From Desulfurivibrio sp044068625 (GTDB lineage Bacteria; Desulfobacterota; Desulfobulbia; Desulfobulbales; Desulfurivibrionaceae): a stretch of DNA of 64,000 bases. The translations under genes were made by a program, and so were the position numbers. Where the stretch lies: contig NZ_JBIPKH010000006.1 of NCBI RefSeq assembly GCF_044068625.1, forward strand, positions 62,001 to 126,000. Reading direction: 5' to 3'. Positions 1 to 8,397 of this stretch are shown here, piece after piece. Position 1 is the stretch's first letter. Each line of letters begins with the position of its first letter. The notes below the pieces were generated by a model. The model saw only the letters and a program-made list of their open reading frames with translations. It had not been told where the DNA came from and made no database searches.

Positions 1-245
1 CCCTCTTCCGCTACACCAGCAGCGTGAAGGTCAAACGCAATCTGATGGTCTTTCTGCGGCCGGTGATTCTGCGCGATCCGGCCCAGAGCAGCCGGATCTC
101 CCTGGATAAATACGATCTGATTCGGGGCTATCAACTGGAACGTGAGCGGCAGGGGGTCAAGCTGATGCCCGAGGAGAATCAGCCGGTGCTGCCGGAGTTC
201 GATCTTTTTGAAAAACAGCACTCTCCGCAAACCGAGCCCCAATAA
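1..245 (+). CDS. gspD: Type II secretion secretin GspD, C-terminal end (partial)
   Basis: Only the last ~81 codons are present; the reading frame is open from the left edge (frame of base 3) to the TAA at 243-245. The segment contains the end of the secretin core (KRNLMVFLRPVILRD, where VFLRPxI is typical of the last beta-strand of GspD secretins) and then a short C-terminal tail rich in Glu and Pro, the region that in the family can bind a pilotin. GspD forms the outer-membrane channel of the type II secretion system. The identity is strengthened by gspE following 42 bases downstream and the rest of the gsp operon after it. Nothing can be said about the N-terminal N0-N3 domains, which lie outside the window. 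Confidence 0.9.
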   Translation, partial: LFRYTSSVKVKRNLMVFLRPVILRDPAQSSRISLDKYDLIRGYQLERERQGVKLMPEENQPVLPEFDLFEKQHSPQTEPQ

Positions 246-287
246 TCAACCGGCGGCGCCTGGCCTTTGCCGCCGGCTAATTGCAGG

Positions 288-1799
288 ATGAACAGCACTT
301 TGACCGAGTCAGCCCCCAGCAAGCACCCCTCCTTTTCGTTCGCCAAGCGACACGGCGTTCTGGTGGCCGGCTACGACCAGGGCACGGCCCGGGTGGTGGC
401 CCGGCCCGGGGTAACCCCCGGCTCCCTGGCCGAGTTGCGCCGTTTCCTCGGCCTCCCCCTCAAGGTGGAGGTGGTGGCCAAGGAGCGCTACGAGAGCCTG
501 CTCCAGCAGACCTACGAGGGTGGCGCCGATCAGAATCTGCAGATGGCCCAGGATTTCGGCGAGGAGTTTGACCTCGACTCCATCGCCCAGCAGCTCTCCG
601 AGCCGGAGGACCTGTTGGAGAGCCAGGATGACGCCCCGATCATCCGGTTGATCAACGGCCTGCTTACCCAGGCGGTCAAGGAGAACGCCTCCGATATCCA
701 CATTGAACCCTTTGAAGATCGCCTGCGGGTGAGGATCCGGGTGGATGGGATCCTCAAGGAGGTTATGCAGCCCAGTCGTTTGGTGGCCCCCCTGGTGATC
801 TCCCGGCTCAAGGTCATGGCCCGGCTGGATATCGCCGAGAAACGGCTGCCCCAGGATGGGCGGATCTCGCTGAAGATCGCCGGGAGGCCGGTGGATGTCC
901 GGGTCTCCACCATTCCGTCGGGTTACGGCGAGCGGGTGGTGCTGCGGCTGCTGGACAAGCAGGCCGGGCGGCTCGACCTGGAGCAGTTGGGAATGGACCC
1001 GGCCACCATGGCTTTGATGGACAAGCTGATCCACCGCCCCAACGGCATCCTGCTGGTCACCGGCCCCACCGGCAGCGGCAAAACCACCACCCTGTACGCC
1101 GTTCTGACCCGCCTCAATGAAAACATCCGTAATATCATGACCGTCGAGGACCCCATCGAATACTATCTCGACGGCATTGGCCAGACCCAGGTCAACACCA
1201 AGGTCCAGATGACCTTTGCCCGGGGTCTGCGGGCCATCCTGCGCCAGGACCCCGACGTGGTGATGGTGGGCGAGATCCGTGACCTGGAAACGGCGGAGAT
1301 CGCGGTCCAGGCCAGCCTTACCGGTCACCTGGTGGTCTCCACCCTTCACACCAACACCGCGGTGGGCGCGGTTACCCGCCTGCGGGACATGGGGATCGAG
1401 CCCTTTCTGCTCTCCAGCACCCTGGTGGGGGTGCTGGCCCAGCGCCTGGTCCGGGTGCTTTGCCCCCATTGCCGGGAGCCCTACCGGCCCTCGGCGGCGG
1501 AACTGACGGACCTGGGCTTTAAACCCGCCGATCCCGAGACGGTCAGCCCCCCCACCATCTACCGGGCGGTGGGCTGCGAGCGTTGCCACCACCAGGGCTA
1601 TGCCGGGCGGACCGGGATTTACGAGCTGATCGCTTCCGATGACCACCTCCAGGAGATGATCCACAACAAGGCCGGCCAGCACGAGATTGAAAGTTATGTC
1701 CGGACCAGAACCCCCGGGATTCGTCAGGATGGCTGGCGCCGAATCCGGGCCGGTGATACCACCGTTGCCGAGGTTCTCCGGGTCACCCAGGAGGATTGA
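288..1799 (+). CDS. gspE: Type II secretion ATPase GspE
   Basis: Cytoplasmic hexameric ATPase that powers pseudopilus assembly. The 503-residue product has an N-terminal GspE/MshEN-type domain, then the secretion ATPase core: Walker A GPTGSGKTT at about 259-267, an Asp box, a Walker B (DPDVVMVGEIRD) and a His box (STLHTNTA). A tetracysteine zinc site follows (CPHC at about 392 and CERC at about 430), which separates GspE/PilB-type ATPases from PilT. I chose ATG 288; an in-frame TTG at 267 would add seven residues, and neither has a well-spaced ribosome binding site. The stop overlaps the start of gspF as TGATG. High confidence in the family; the start is uncertain by seven codons. Confidence 0.95.
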   Translation: MNSTLTESAPSKHPSFSFAKRHGVLVAGYDQGTARVVARPGVTPGSLAELRRFLGLPLKVEVVAKERYESLLQQTYEGGADQNLQMAQDFGEEFDLDSIAQQLSEPEDLLESQDDAPIIRLINGLLTQAVKENASDIHIEPFEDRLRVRIRVDGILKEVMQPSRLVAPLVISRLKVMARLDIAEKRLPQDGRISLKIAGRPVDVRVSTIPSGYGERVVLRLLDKQAGRLDLEQLGMDPATMALMDKLIHRPNGILLVTGPTGSGKTTTLYAVLTRLNENIRNIMTVEDPIEYYLDGIGQTQVNTKVQMTFARGLRAILRQDPDVVMVGEIRDLETAEIAVQASLTGHLVVSTLHTNTAVGAVTRLRDMGIEPFLLSSTLVGVLAQRLVRVLCPHCREPYRPSAAELTDLGFKPADPETVSPPTIYRAVGCERCHHQGYAGRTGIYELIASDDHLQEMIHNKAGQHEIESYVRTRTPGIRQDGWRRIRAGDTTVAEVLRVTQED

Positions 1800-3019
1800 T
1801 GGGCGCCTTCGAGTACAGGGCGGTGGATCCCGCCGGCAAGACCCGCAAGGGGGTCATGGAGGGCGATACCCCCCGCCAGGTCCGGCAGCAGCTCCGGGAG
1901 AAGGGGTTGATGCCCCTGGCGGTTACGGCGGTGGCCGAGGGGCAGGGGAAGCCTGCTTCGGTGCGCCGGCGGCTCTTCGGCGGCCGGGTTCAGGCGGGGG
2001 ACCTGGCGGTGATCACCCGCCAGCTGGCCACCCTGGTTCGCTCGGGCATCGTGCTGGAGGAGGCCCTGGGGGCGGTGGCCGAGCAATCGGAAAAGCCCCG
2101 CCTTAAAAGCGTGCTGATGGCGGTGCGTTCGCGGATTCTGGAGGGTTTTGCCGTGGATCGGGCCCTGGCCGAGTTTCCCGGCGCCTTCCCCGAACTTTAC
2201 CGGGCCACCATGGCCGCCGGTGAACAGGCCGGCCATCTTGATGTGGTTCTGGAGCGGTTGGCCGACTACACCGAAGCGCGGCAACAGTTACAACAGAAGG
2301 TTTTCCTGGCCCTGCTCTATCCGGTGCTGCTCACCCTGGTGGCGGTGGCGGTGATCGCCGCCCTGCTGGTCCATGTCGTGCCCCAGGTGGTGGAGGTCTT
2401 TGAGCATATCGGCCAGAATTTGCCGCCCCTGACCCGGGGACTGATCGCCACCAGCGAATTTCTCCAGCAGCACGGTTTCATGCTGCTGCTGGCGGCGGCG
2501 GCTTTGATCATCCTGGCCAATTATCTGATGAAGCGGGAGCGGGTCCGGCGCCGGGTCCACCGCCGCCTGCTCCGCCTGCCCCTGATCGGCCGTTTTACCC
2601 GGACCCTGGAAGCGGCCCGTTTTGCCCGTTCCTTCAGTATTCTGATCGCCAGCGGGGTGCCGGTGCTGGAGGGTTTGAAGGTTTCCGCCCAGGTGGTGGG
2701 TAACCTGGCTCTGCGTGAGGCCTTGGAGCGGGTTCGAGCCAAGGTGCGGGAGGGGGGCACCATCCACCAGGCGATGGCGGCCGAGGGCTACTTTCCCCCC
2801 CTGACCATCCATTTGATCGCCAGCGGCGAAGCCAGCTCCAACCTGGAGCAGATGCTGGACCGGGCCGCCCTGACCCAGGAGCGGGAGACCGAAACGGTGA
2901 TCTCCGCCGCCATGGGACTGTTTGAACCGGTGATGATCGTGGTGATGGGCGGCATCATCCTGACCATCGTCCTGGCCATCCTGCTGCCGATTTTTGAACT
3001 CAATCAACTGGTAAGATGA
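1799..3019 (+). CDS. gspF: Type II secretion inner-membrane platform GspF
   Basis: Polytopic inner-membrane protein of 406 residues that forms the platform on which GspE acts. Two copies of the T2SSF domain are visible, roughly residues 67-190 and 270-393, with hydrophobic segments at about 165-190 (FLALLYPVLLTLVAVAVIAA), 218-240 and 375-397. The segment GDLAVITRQLATLVRSG is characteristic of the first domain and FARSFSILIASGVPVLEGL of the second. ATG 1799 sits in a TGATG overlap with gspE and has GGAGG just upstream, so translation is probably coupled. Its stop in turn overlaps gspI by four bases. Confidence 0.95.
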   Translation: MGAFEYRAVDPAGKTRKGVMEGDTPRQVRQQLREKGLMPLAVTAVAEGQGKPASVRRRLFGGRVQAGDLAVITRQLATLVRSGIVLEEALGAVAEQSEKPRLKSVLMAVRSRILEGFAVDRALAEFPGAFPELYRATMAAGEQAGHLDVVLERLADYTEARQQLQQKVFLALLYPVLLTLVAVAVIAALLVHVVPQVVEVFEHIGQNLPPLTRGLIATSEFLQQHGFMLLLAAAALIILANYLMKRERVRRRVHRRLLRLPLIGRFTRTLEAARFARSFSILIASGVPVLEGLKVSAQVVGNLALREALERVRAKVREGGTIHQAMAAEGYFPPLTIHLIASGEASSNLEQMLDRAALTQERETETVISAAMGLFEPVMIVVMGGIILTIVLAILLPIFELNQLVR

Positions 3020-3378
3020 ACAGCCGCGGCTTCACCCTGATGGAGATCATCATCGCCCTGCTGGTCCTCAGCGTGGTGGCCATCAGTGCGGTCAAGGCTT
3101 CGGGTAATGCCATCGGCAACATCCACTACCTCAAGCAGCAGAGTTTTGCCCACTGGGTGGCGATGAACAAGGCCGCCGAGATCTCTTCAGGCCCGGCGGG
3201 CTGGGAGAGCTGGGAGCGCAGCGGCACCGCCATGATGGCCGATCTCCAGTGGGTTTGGAGTTTCAGCGTGCATGATACCCCGGAGGCGGGGATGCGGCGG
3301 GTGGAGATAGAGGTCCGGCCAGAAGGGGGGCGCGGTGAGCCGGTGGCGGCCATCACCCTCTTCCGGAGGCGGCCATGA
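3016..3378 (+). CDS. gspI: Minor pseudopilin GspI
   Basis: Small protein of 120 residues with a type IV prepilin leader (MNSRG followed by FTLMEIIIALLVLSVVA), including Glu at +5 of the mature protein and the hydrophobic N-terminal helix. The globular part matches the short GspI fold (KAAEISSG, then W-rich and RRVEIEV segments). GspI joins GspJ and GspK in the tip complex that primes pseudopilus assembly in the inner membrane. Start and stop overlap gspF and gspJ by four bases each, so the reading frame is secure. Assignment as I rather than H or J rests on the small size and on its position before a longer J and a K. Confidence 0.9.
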   Translation: MNSRGFTLMEIIIALLVLSVVAISAVKASGNAIGNIHYLKQQSFAHWVAMNKAAEISSGPAGWESWERSGTAMMADLQWVWSFSVHDTPEAGMRRVEIEVRPEGGRGEPVAAITLFRRRP

Positions 3379-4001
3379 ACCGGCGCGGCTTCACCCTGCT
3401 GGAGCTGCTGGTGGCCCTGGCCCTGTTCGCGGTGCTGTCACTGCTCACCTTCAGCAGCCTACGGGCCATGATCGACAGTAGGGAGCAGACCCGGGTCGAA
3501 GGGGAGCGGCTGGCGGCGGTGCAGATGGCCGTCTCCCGCCTGGCCCTGGATATCCAGCAGGCCCGGGACCGGGGGATTCGTGATGAGTACGGTCGCCATC
3601 AGCCGGCCATGCTTTACGGCCTGCTGGCCGGGGCCGGCCTGGAGCTCACCAGGGGTGGGCATCGGGGGCTGGATCCCCAGCGGAGCGGCAGCGGTATGCA
3701 GCGGCTTCGTTATCTGCTGGATGACGGCCGCCTGATTCGGGAGAGCTGGCCGGTTCTTGACCGGGGACCGGGGCTGACCACCTTTCGCCAGCCGGTGCTG
3801 GAGGGAGTGGAACTCTTTGAGGCCCGCTTCCTGGACAGCCAGGGGATATGGCACGGCAGTTGGCCGCCCATCGTGCCGGTTCCCCCCGAGGGTGGGCCCA
3901 GCTTTGATGATCGTTTGCCGGTGGCGGTGGAGCTGCTGCTGGAACTTGAAGACTGGGGCCGTTTGCGGCGCCTGCTGCCCCTGGCGGGAGGAGGCTTGTG
4001 A
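3375..4001 (+). CDS. gspJ: Minor pseudopilin GspJ
   Basis: Product of 208 residues with a prepilin leader (MNRRG, then FTLLELLVALALFAVLSLL) carrying Glu+5. The size and the body, with a MIDSREQTRVEGERL helix followed by AVSRLALDIQQARDR, fit GspJ, the larger tip pseudopilin that binds calcium in characterised members of the family. It lies between gspI and gspK with four-base overlaps on both sides. The 3' end carries a strong Shine-Dalgarno sequence (GGGAGGAGG) for gspK. I see no truncation. Confidence 0.92.
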   Translation: MNRRGFTLLELLVALALFAVLSLLTFSSLRAMIDSREQTRVEGERLAAVQMAVSRLALDIQQARDRGIRDEYGRHQPAMLYGLLAGAGLELTRGGHRGLDPQRSGSGMQRLRYLLDDGRLIRESWPVLDRGPGLTTFRQPVLEGVELFEARFLDSQGIWHGSWPPIVPVPPEGGPSFDDRLPVAVELLLELEDWGRLRRLLPLAGGGL

Positions 4002-4945
4002 GCAGCCGGCTGCCAATCTGTCCATGGGTGATCGGTAATCAGCGCGGGGCGGCCCTGATCGCCGCCCTGCTGGCCGCGGCCCTGGTCACCACCCTGGCGG
4101 CGGCGATGATCTTCTCCCAGCAGCTTGATATCCGCCGCAGCGGCAATATTCTCCACGGCGACCAGGCCTACCTTTACGCCCTGGGGGTGGAGGAGTGGAC
4201 GGCGCTGCTGCTGGGTCGGGCCGAGCCCGGGGAGGAGCATGAGTATCTGGGGCAGAGCATTCCCCCGATCATGGTGGAGGGTGGCCAGGTCAGCGGGCGG
4301 ATGGATGATCTCCAGGGGCGGTTCAATGTCAATAACCTGGTGTTGGCCCCCGAGGAGCCCCGGGAGCAGGTCCGGCTCCAATTCCGGCGCCTGTTGACGG
4401 GCTGCGGTTTGGACCCGGAGCTGGAGCAGGCGGTTTCCGACTGGCTGGATGCTGACCAGGAGCCCCGTTTTCCCGGCGGCGCCGAGGATGGCGAATACCT
4501 GCGCCGCAACCCCCCTTACCGGACGGCGGATCGGCCCGTCGGCGACCCCCGGGAACTGTCGTTGGTTTACGGCCTGGATAACCAGGACTTTCAGCAGTGT
4601 CTGCTTCCCCTGCTCAGCGCCTTGCCCGAGCATACCCCGCTTAATGTGGGCACCGCGTCGGCCCCTCTGCTGGCCTCCCTCTCCGACCAACTTGATCCGG
4701 TCGACGCCGAACGGCTGGTGGCCGAACGGCCCCCGCGGGGCTACCAGTCCCTGGCGGAATTTATCGAGCTGCCGGCCATGGCCGGCAGTGGGCTGAGCGC
4801 CGAGGTTGCCGCCGGGTTCCTCGATGTGCAAAGCCGTTACTTTATGGTACAATCCGAGGTCGTGATCGGCCAGAGCCGGATCGTCCTCTTCTCCCTGCTC
4901 AGGCGGCAAGGAGAAGAGGTCAGGATCCTGCGGCGGAACAGGTAG
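3998..4945 (+). CDS. gspK: Tip pseudopilin GspK
   Basis: The 315-residue product starts at a GTG in a GTGA overlap with gspJ, preceded by GGGAGGAGG. The leader is longer than in the other pseudopilins (about 18 residues up to NQRG), and the mature N-terminus (AALIAALLAAALVTTLAAAM) lacks Glu+5; that absence is a known mark of GspK, which caps the pseudopilus. The globular body has the GspK features: a W-x-x-LLLGR helix, then the LQGRFNVNNLV segment, an alpha-domain ending in SDWLDADQEP, and a second helix-hairpin-helix-like part (LNVGTASAPLLASL). Confidence is high. Confidence 0.93.
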   Translation: MSSRLPICPWVIGNQRGAALIAALLAAALVTTLAAAMIFSQQLDIRRSGNILHGDQAYLYALGVEEWTALLLGRAEPGEEHEYLGQSIPPIMVEGGQVSGRMDDLQGRFNVNNLVLAPEEPREQVRLQFRRLLTGCGLDPELEQAVSDWLDADQEPRFPGGAEDGEYLRRNPPYRTADRPVGDPRELSLVYGLDNQDFQQCLLPLLSALPEHTPLNVGTASAPLLASLSDQLDPVDAERLVAERPPRGYQSLAEFIELPAMAGSGLSAEVAAGFLDVQSRYFMVQSEVVIGQSRIVLFSLLRRQGEEVRILRRNR

Positions 4946-4952
4946 GAGGCTT

Positions 4953-6152
4953 ATGAAGCGAATCGTTATCAGAGTGGGAGCGACGGCCCCGGAACAGTGC
5001 GCCTGGGTCCGGATCGAGGTCGACGGCACCGCTACCCCCGGGCGGGGCTCGCTGGCGGAGCTGGCCGCCGCCGGCCCCAACGGTTATCGGCTCCTGGTTC
5101 TGGTTCCCGGCCCCGAGGTGCTGCTCACCCGGGTGAGTTTGCCCCCGGGCAACCGGAAACAGTTGCTTGCCGCCATCCCCTACGCCCTGGAAGAGTCGTT
5201 GGCCGCCGAGATCGAGGAGCAACATTTTGCCGTCGGCGGGGCCGATGGTGAAGGAGCCCTGGCGGTGGGGGTGATCTCTCGGGAACGTCTGGAACATTGG
5301 TTGCGGCTCTGTCGCGACCACGGCCTGGAGCCGGCGGCGATCTACCCCGAAACCCTGGCTCTGCCCCGGACCGATGGGGGAGTGAGTCTGCTGCTGGCCG
5401 ACGGCTTGGCCCTGGTGCGCACCGGGCTGCAAGCCGGTTTTTCCTTGGAGGCCGACAGTCTTGATCTGCTGCCGGCCATGCCCGGTTTCGCGAAGGCGGG
5501 TGAGCTTCTGCTTTATCAGGTTGATGACGGGAGCGTGGTGCCGGCCGAGATTGCCGAGCTGGTCGGTGAACAGCGGACCGTCGACCCTCTCCTGCTGCTG
5601 GCCGAAGGATTGGTGGAAAAAGAGGCGATCAATCTGCTGCAGGGGGAATACAGTCCCCAGGCCCTGTGGGAGCGCCAATGGCGGCGCTGGCGGCTGCCCG
5701 CCGCCCTGCTGCTGCTGTTGCTGGTCATCCAGGCCGGGATCGGTCTGCGGGAAAACAGCCGCTTGGCCCATTACGAGCGGGAGTTGGGCGTGGCCGTCGA
5801 AGAGGTCTTTCGCCGCAGTTTCCCCGCCACCCAGCGGGTGGTCAATCCCCGGGTGCAGATGGAGCAGCAGCTCCGGGCTCTGCGGGGGGAGGGGCCAGCG
5901 ACGACGGAGCGCAACTTTTTGCGGTTGCTGGATCTGGGGGCGCCGGCTCTGGTGGCCGGCAACAACGCCCAGCTCCGGGGACTGCGCTATCGGGCCGGCG
6001 AACTTGATCTCGAGCTGGAGATCAGCGATCTCCAGGCTCTCGATCGCCTTAAAGAGCAGTTGGTCGCCCAGGGGCTGGCGGTTGAAATTCGTACCGCCAC
6101 CACCCGGGGTGAACAGGTCCAGGCCCGCTTGCAACTCAGGGAAAACCCATGA
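4953..6152 (+). CDS. gspL: Type II secretion assembly protein GspL
   Basis: Bitopic inner-membrane protein of 399 residues. The cytoplasmic part (1-245) has the actin-like GspL fold that binds GspE, with the signature LLVLVPGPEVLLTRVSLPPG then LLAAIPYALEESLA. One transmembrane helix lies at about 248-266 (LPAALLLLLLVIQAGIGL), and the periplasmic ferredoxin-like domain follows (end at about 395). It is separated from gspK by seven bases, with AGGAGG before ATG 4953, and overlaps gspM by four bases. Its partner GspM is encoded next. The sequence is divergent between residues 150 and 240, which is normal for this family. Confidence 0.92.
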   Translation: MKRIVIRVGATAPEQCAWVRIEVDGTATPGRGSLAELAAAGPNGYRLLVLVPGPEVLLTRVSLPPGNRKQLLAAIPYALEESLAAEIEEQHFAVGGADGEGALAVGVISRERLEHWLRLCRDHGLEPAAIYPETLALPRTDGGVSLLLADGLALVRTGLQAGFSLEADSLDLLPAMPGFAKAGELLLYQVDDGSVVPAEIAELVGEQRTVDPLLLLAEGLVEKEAINLLQGEYSPQALWERQWRRWRLPAALLLLLLVIQAGIGLRENSRLAHYERELGVAVEEVFRRSFPATQRVVNPRVQMEQQLRALRGEGPATTERNFLRLLDLGAPALVAGNNAQLRGLRYRAGELDLELEISDLQALDRLKEQLVAQGLAVEIRTATTRGEQVQARLQLRENP

Positions 6153-6670
6153 TCAGTGATCTGCGTCTGCGTTTTGCCAGTCAGCTGGAAGCCTTGCTGG
6201 CCGATATTCCCCCCCGCCAGCGGCCGTTGCTCATGGTCGGCCTGGGCCTCTTGGGCCTGCTGCTTATCTGGCTGCTGCTGCTTTCTCCCCTCAATGCCTC
6301 CCGGGCCACTCTGGCCCGGGAAATTGCCGCCAAGGAGCAGGAGCTGCTCTGGATGCGGGCGGCGGCGGCCGAGGTGCGGCAATTCCAGTCGGCCACCGCT
6401 GGTGTGGGTGGGGGGGGCGGCGGCTCGCCCCTGGCGGTTATCGATACCAGCGCCCGCCAGCTGGGGCTGGGCCAGGCGATGCAGCGGGTGGAGCCGGTGG
6501 GTGGCCGCGAGGTCCGGGTCTGGCTGGAAAACGCCGTCTTTGATGACCTGCTGCGCTGGCTGGTGCAACTGGAGGCCGGCCATGGTATCCAGGTGGCGGA
6601 GATTGTGGTGGAGCCGGGTCGGACTGCCTCGGGCCTGGTCAACGCCCGGCTTACCCTGATGAGAGATTGA
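6149..6670 (+). CDS. gspM: Type II secretion protein GspM
   Basis: The 173-residue product has a short cytoplasmic N-terminus, one membrane helix at about 27-50 (PLLMVGLGLLGLLLIWLLLL) and a periplasmic coiled-coil plus small domain, the GspM layout. GspM binds GspL and stabilises the inner-membrane platform. The start overlaps the gspL stop by four bases. A run of glycines at about residues 85-93 forms a likely flexible linker between the coiled coil and the globular end, which is longer than I would expect. Identity rests on architecture and operon position as much as on sequence. Confidence 0.88.
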   Translation: MISDLRLRFASQLEALLADIPPRQRPLLMVGLGLLGLLLIWLLLLSPLNASRATLAREIAAKEQELLWMRAAAAEVRQFQSATAGVGGGGGGSPLAVIDTSARQLGLGQAMQRVEPVGGREVRVWLENAVFDDLLRWLVQLEAGHGIQVAEIVVEPGRTASGLVNARLTLMRD

Positions 6671-6672
6671 GC

Positions 6673-7422
6673 ATGAAGAGATATTGGCTGACGGCCGGAC
6701 TTCTGTTCGCCTTTTTTCTGGTCTATTATCTGCCGGCCCAGCTGGCCTGGCATTTTTTGCAAAAGCAGGGCGTCGGCCTGGTTGATCTCCACGGCATCAA
6801 CGGGCCCTGGCACACCGGCTCGGCTGTTTCCGGCCAGCTCTGGGGCACCCCGGTGCGCGATCTCTCCTGGCGGCTGCGACCGCTGCCTTGGGCCCCTCTG
6901 CGGGGGTGGCTGCAAGGAGCGGTTGGCAATGAGGGCCGGTTTGAGGGCTGGCTCCAGACCGGCTGGCGGGGGCCGGCCGGCCCGGTTAAACTGACCGCCG
7001 TCGAGGCCGCCATTCCCCTCTCCATTTTTAGTGGCCAGCTGGCCCGGCAGGGATTGGCGGTGGATGGTCTGGTGACTGCCAGTTTGGGGCGACTGGAACT
7101 GGCCGGCGCCACCCCCCTGCGGGGCGAAGGGGAGATCTGGTTGCGCGGTTTTCGGGCTTTGCAGCCCATGGCCATGGGGCTGGGGGATTTTCGCGGCGAG
7201 ATCGGTTCCGACGGCGACGGCCTGCGGGTGGTGTTGCGGGATCAGGGAGGGCCCCTGCTGCTCGAGGGTCTGGTGGCTCTGGACTCGACCAGGCGCTACA
7301 CCCTGGCGGCCGACCTGTCTCCCCGTGATCCCCAGAACCGGGAGCTGGTCACGGTTCTGGGCTTTCTCGGCCGTCCCGATCGTGATGGGGTGACCAAGCT
7401 CAACCTGGCGGGACAGCTTTAA
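6673..7422 (+). CDS. gspN: Type II secretion protein GspN
   Basis: The 249-residue product has an N-terminal membrane anchor (WLTAGLLFAFFLVYYLPAQL) and a periplasmic body with the GspN signature, GLVDLHGINGPWHTGSA then a W-rich PVRDLSWRLRPLPW segment. GspN is present in only some type II systems and its exact role is unclear. I chose ATG 6673, two bases after the gspM stop; an in-frame TTG at 6667 would add two residues and overlap gspM. It is followed by 34 non-coding bases before gspG, the longest gap in the operon. Confidence 0.85.
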   Translation: MKRYWLTAGLLFAFFLVYYLPAQLAWHFLQKQGVGLVDLHGINGPWHTGSAVSGQLWGTPVRDLSWRLRPLPWAPLRGWLQGAVGNEGRFEGWLQTGWRGPAGPVKLTAVEAAIPLSIFSGQLARQGLAVDGLVTASLGRLELAGATPLRGEGEIWLRGFRALQPMAMGLGDFRGEIGSDGDGLRVVLRDQGGPLLLEGLVALDSTRRYTLAADLSPRDPQNRELVTVLGFLGRPDRDGVTKLNLAGQL

Positions 7423-7456
7423 TTTAACGACGGCAATAACAGGTAAGGTGCTAATT

Positions 7457-7894
7457 ATGATGAGCAAGAGAGGCAGAGAGGCCGGATTTACCCTGATTGA
7501 GATCATGGTGGTGGTGGTGATTCTGGGGATCCTGGCGGCGGTGGTGGTGCCCCGGATCATGGATCGGCCCGACCAGGCCCGGATAACCAAGGCGGCCCAG
7601 GATATCCGCATCCTGGAAAACGCCCTGCGGCTTTATCGCCTGGATAACTTCTTCTATCCCTCGACGGAGCAGGGTTTGGAGGCCCTGGTGGCGCGGCCCA
7701 CCACCCCGCCGGAACCCCGGCGCTGGAAAGAGGGGGGCTATGTCGATCGCCTGCCCCGCGACCCCTGGGGCAATGAATACCAGTATCTCAATCCCGGCCA
7801 GCATGGCGAGATCGACATCTTCTCCTACGGAGCCGATGGCCGACCCGGTGGCGAGGGGGTCAACGCCGAGATCGGCAACTGGAATATCGAATAA
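7457..7894 (+). CDS. gspG: Major pseudopilin GspG
   Basis: Main subunit of the type II pseudopilus, 145 residues. Leader (ending in REAG) and mature N-terminus FTLIEIMVVVVILGILAAVV with Glu+5 are classical. The C-terminal half has the GspG hallmarks: YPSTEQGLEAL, DPWGNEYQY and DIFSYGADGRPGGEG (calcium loop). ATG 7457 has AAGG eight bases upstream (7445-7448), and I prefer it to the GTG at 7448 that overlaps this site. The gene lies at the end of the operon with gspH, not after gspF as in the usual order. Its own ribosome site and the gap before it would allow separate, higher expression. Confidence 0.95.
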   Translation: MMSKRGREAGFTLIEIMVVVVILGILAAVVVPRIMDRPDQARITKAAQDIRILENALRLYRLDNFFYPSTEQGLEALVARPTTPPEPRRWKEGGYVDRLPRDPWGNEYQYLNPGQHGEIDIFSYGADGRPGGEGVNAEIGNWNIE

Positions 7895-8397
7895 TGACGG
7901 CCAGGGGCTTTACCCTGCTGGAACTGCTGGTGGTGTTGCTGATTATCGGCATCATGCTGGGAGCCGTCGGTTTCTCCATGGGAACCCGGGAGCGGCAACT
8001 GGAAACCGAGGCCGAACGGCTTGCCGCCCTGCTGAAACTGGCCCGCCAGGAGACCCTGCTCACCGCCGCCGAGACCGCGGTCGGCTTTCATGCCGAGGGT
8101 TACCATTTCTACCGGCGCCACGAAGAGCAGTGGCTGCTGCTGACCGAAGGGGCGCTGCGTCCCCGGCACCTGGACTCCGATTTTAAATTGGAACTGCGCT
8201 TTCCCGAGGAGGATGATGGGCTGGTACAGCTGCCCTACCTCAATGACGATGAGGAGGGGCGCTTGCTGCCCCGGGTCTATTTTTTGTCCGGGGGGGAGGT
8301 GACGCCCTTCGAGTTACGGCTGGCGGTGGAATCACTCGGGGGGGGGCTGGTGCTGCGGGGTAATCTCCAGGGGGAGATCAGTCTTAACCCTTCATGA
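7894..8397 (+). CDS. gspH: Minor pseudopilin GspH
   Basis: The 167-residue product has a prepilin leader (MTARG, then FTLLELLVVLLIIGIMLGAV) with Glu+5 and a GspH-type body (ERQLETEAERLAALLKLARQETLLT, followed by a beta-rich domain). In the family GspH links the tip complex to the GspG shaft. The start shares a base with the gspG stop (TAATG). The 3' end overlaps the end of the convergent regulator gene by 14 bases, so there is no room for a conventional terminator between them. Confidence 0.88.
   Translation: MTARGFTLLELLVVLLIIGIMLGAVGFSMGTRERQLETEAERLAALLKLARQETLLTAAETAVGFHAEGYHFYRRHEEQWLLLTEGALRPRHLDSDFKLELRFPEEDDGLVQLPYLNDDEEGRLLPRVYFLSGGEVTPFELRLAVESLGGGLVLRGNLQGEISLNPS

Noticed and set aside
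309..1682. Long open frame on the minus strand opposite gspE
   Set aside because: The product is rich in His, Gly, Pro and Gln, as expected for the complement of GC-rich coding sequence, and gspE motifs are unambiguous on the plus strand.
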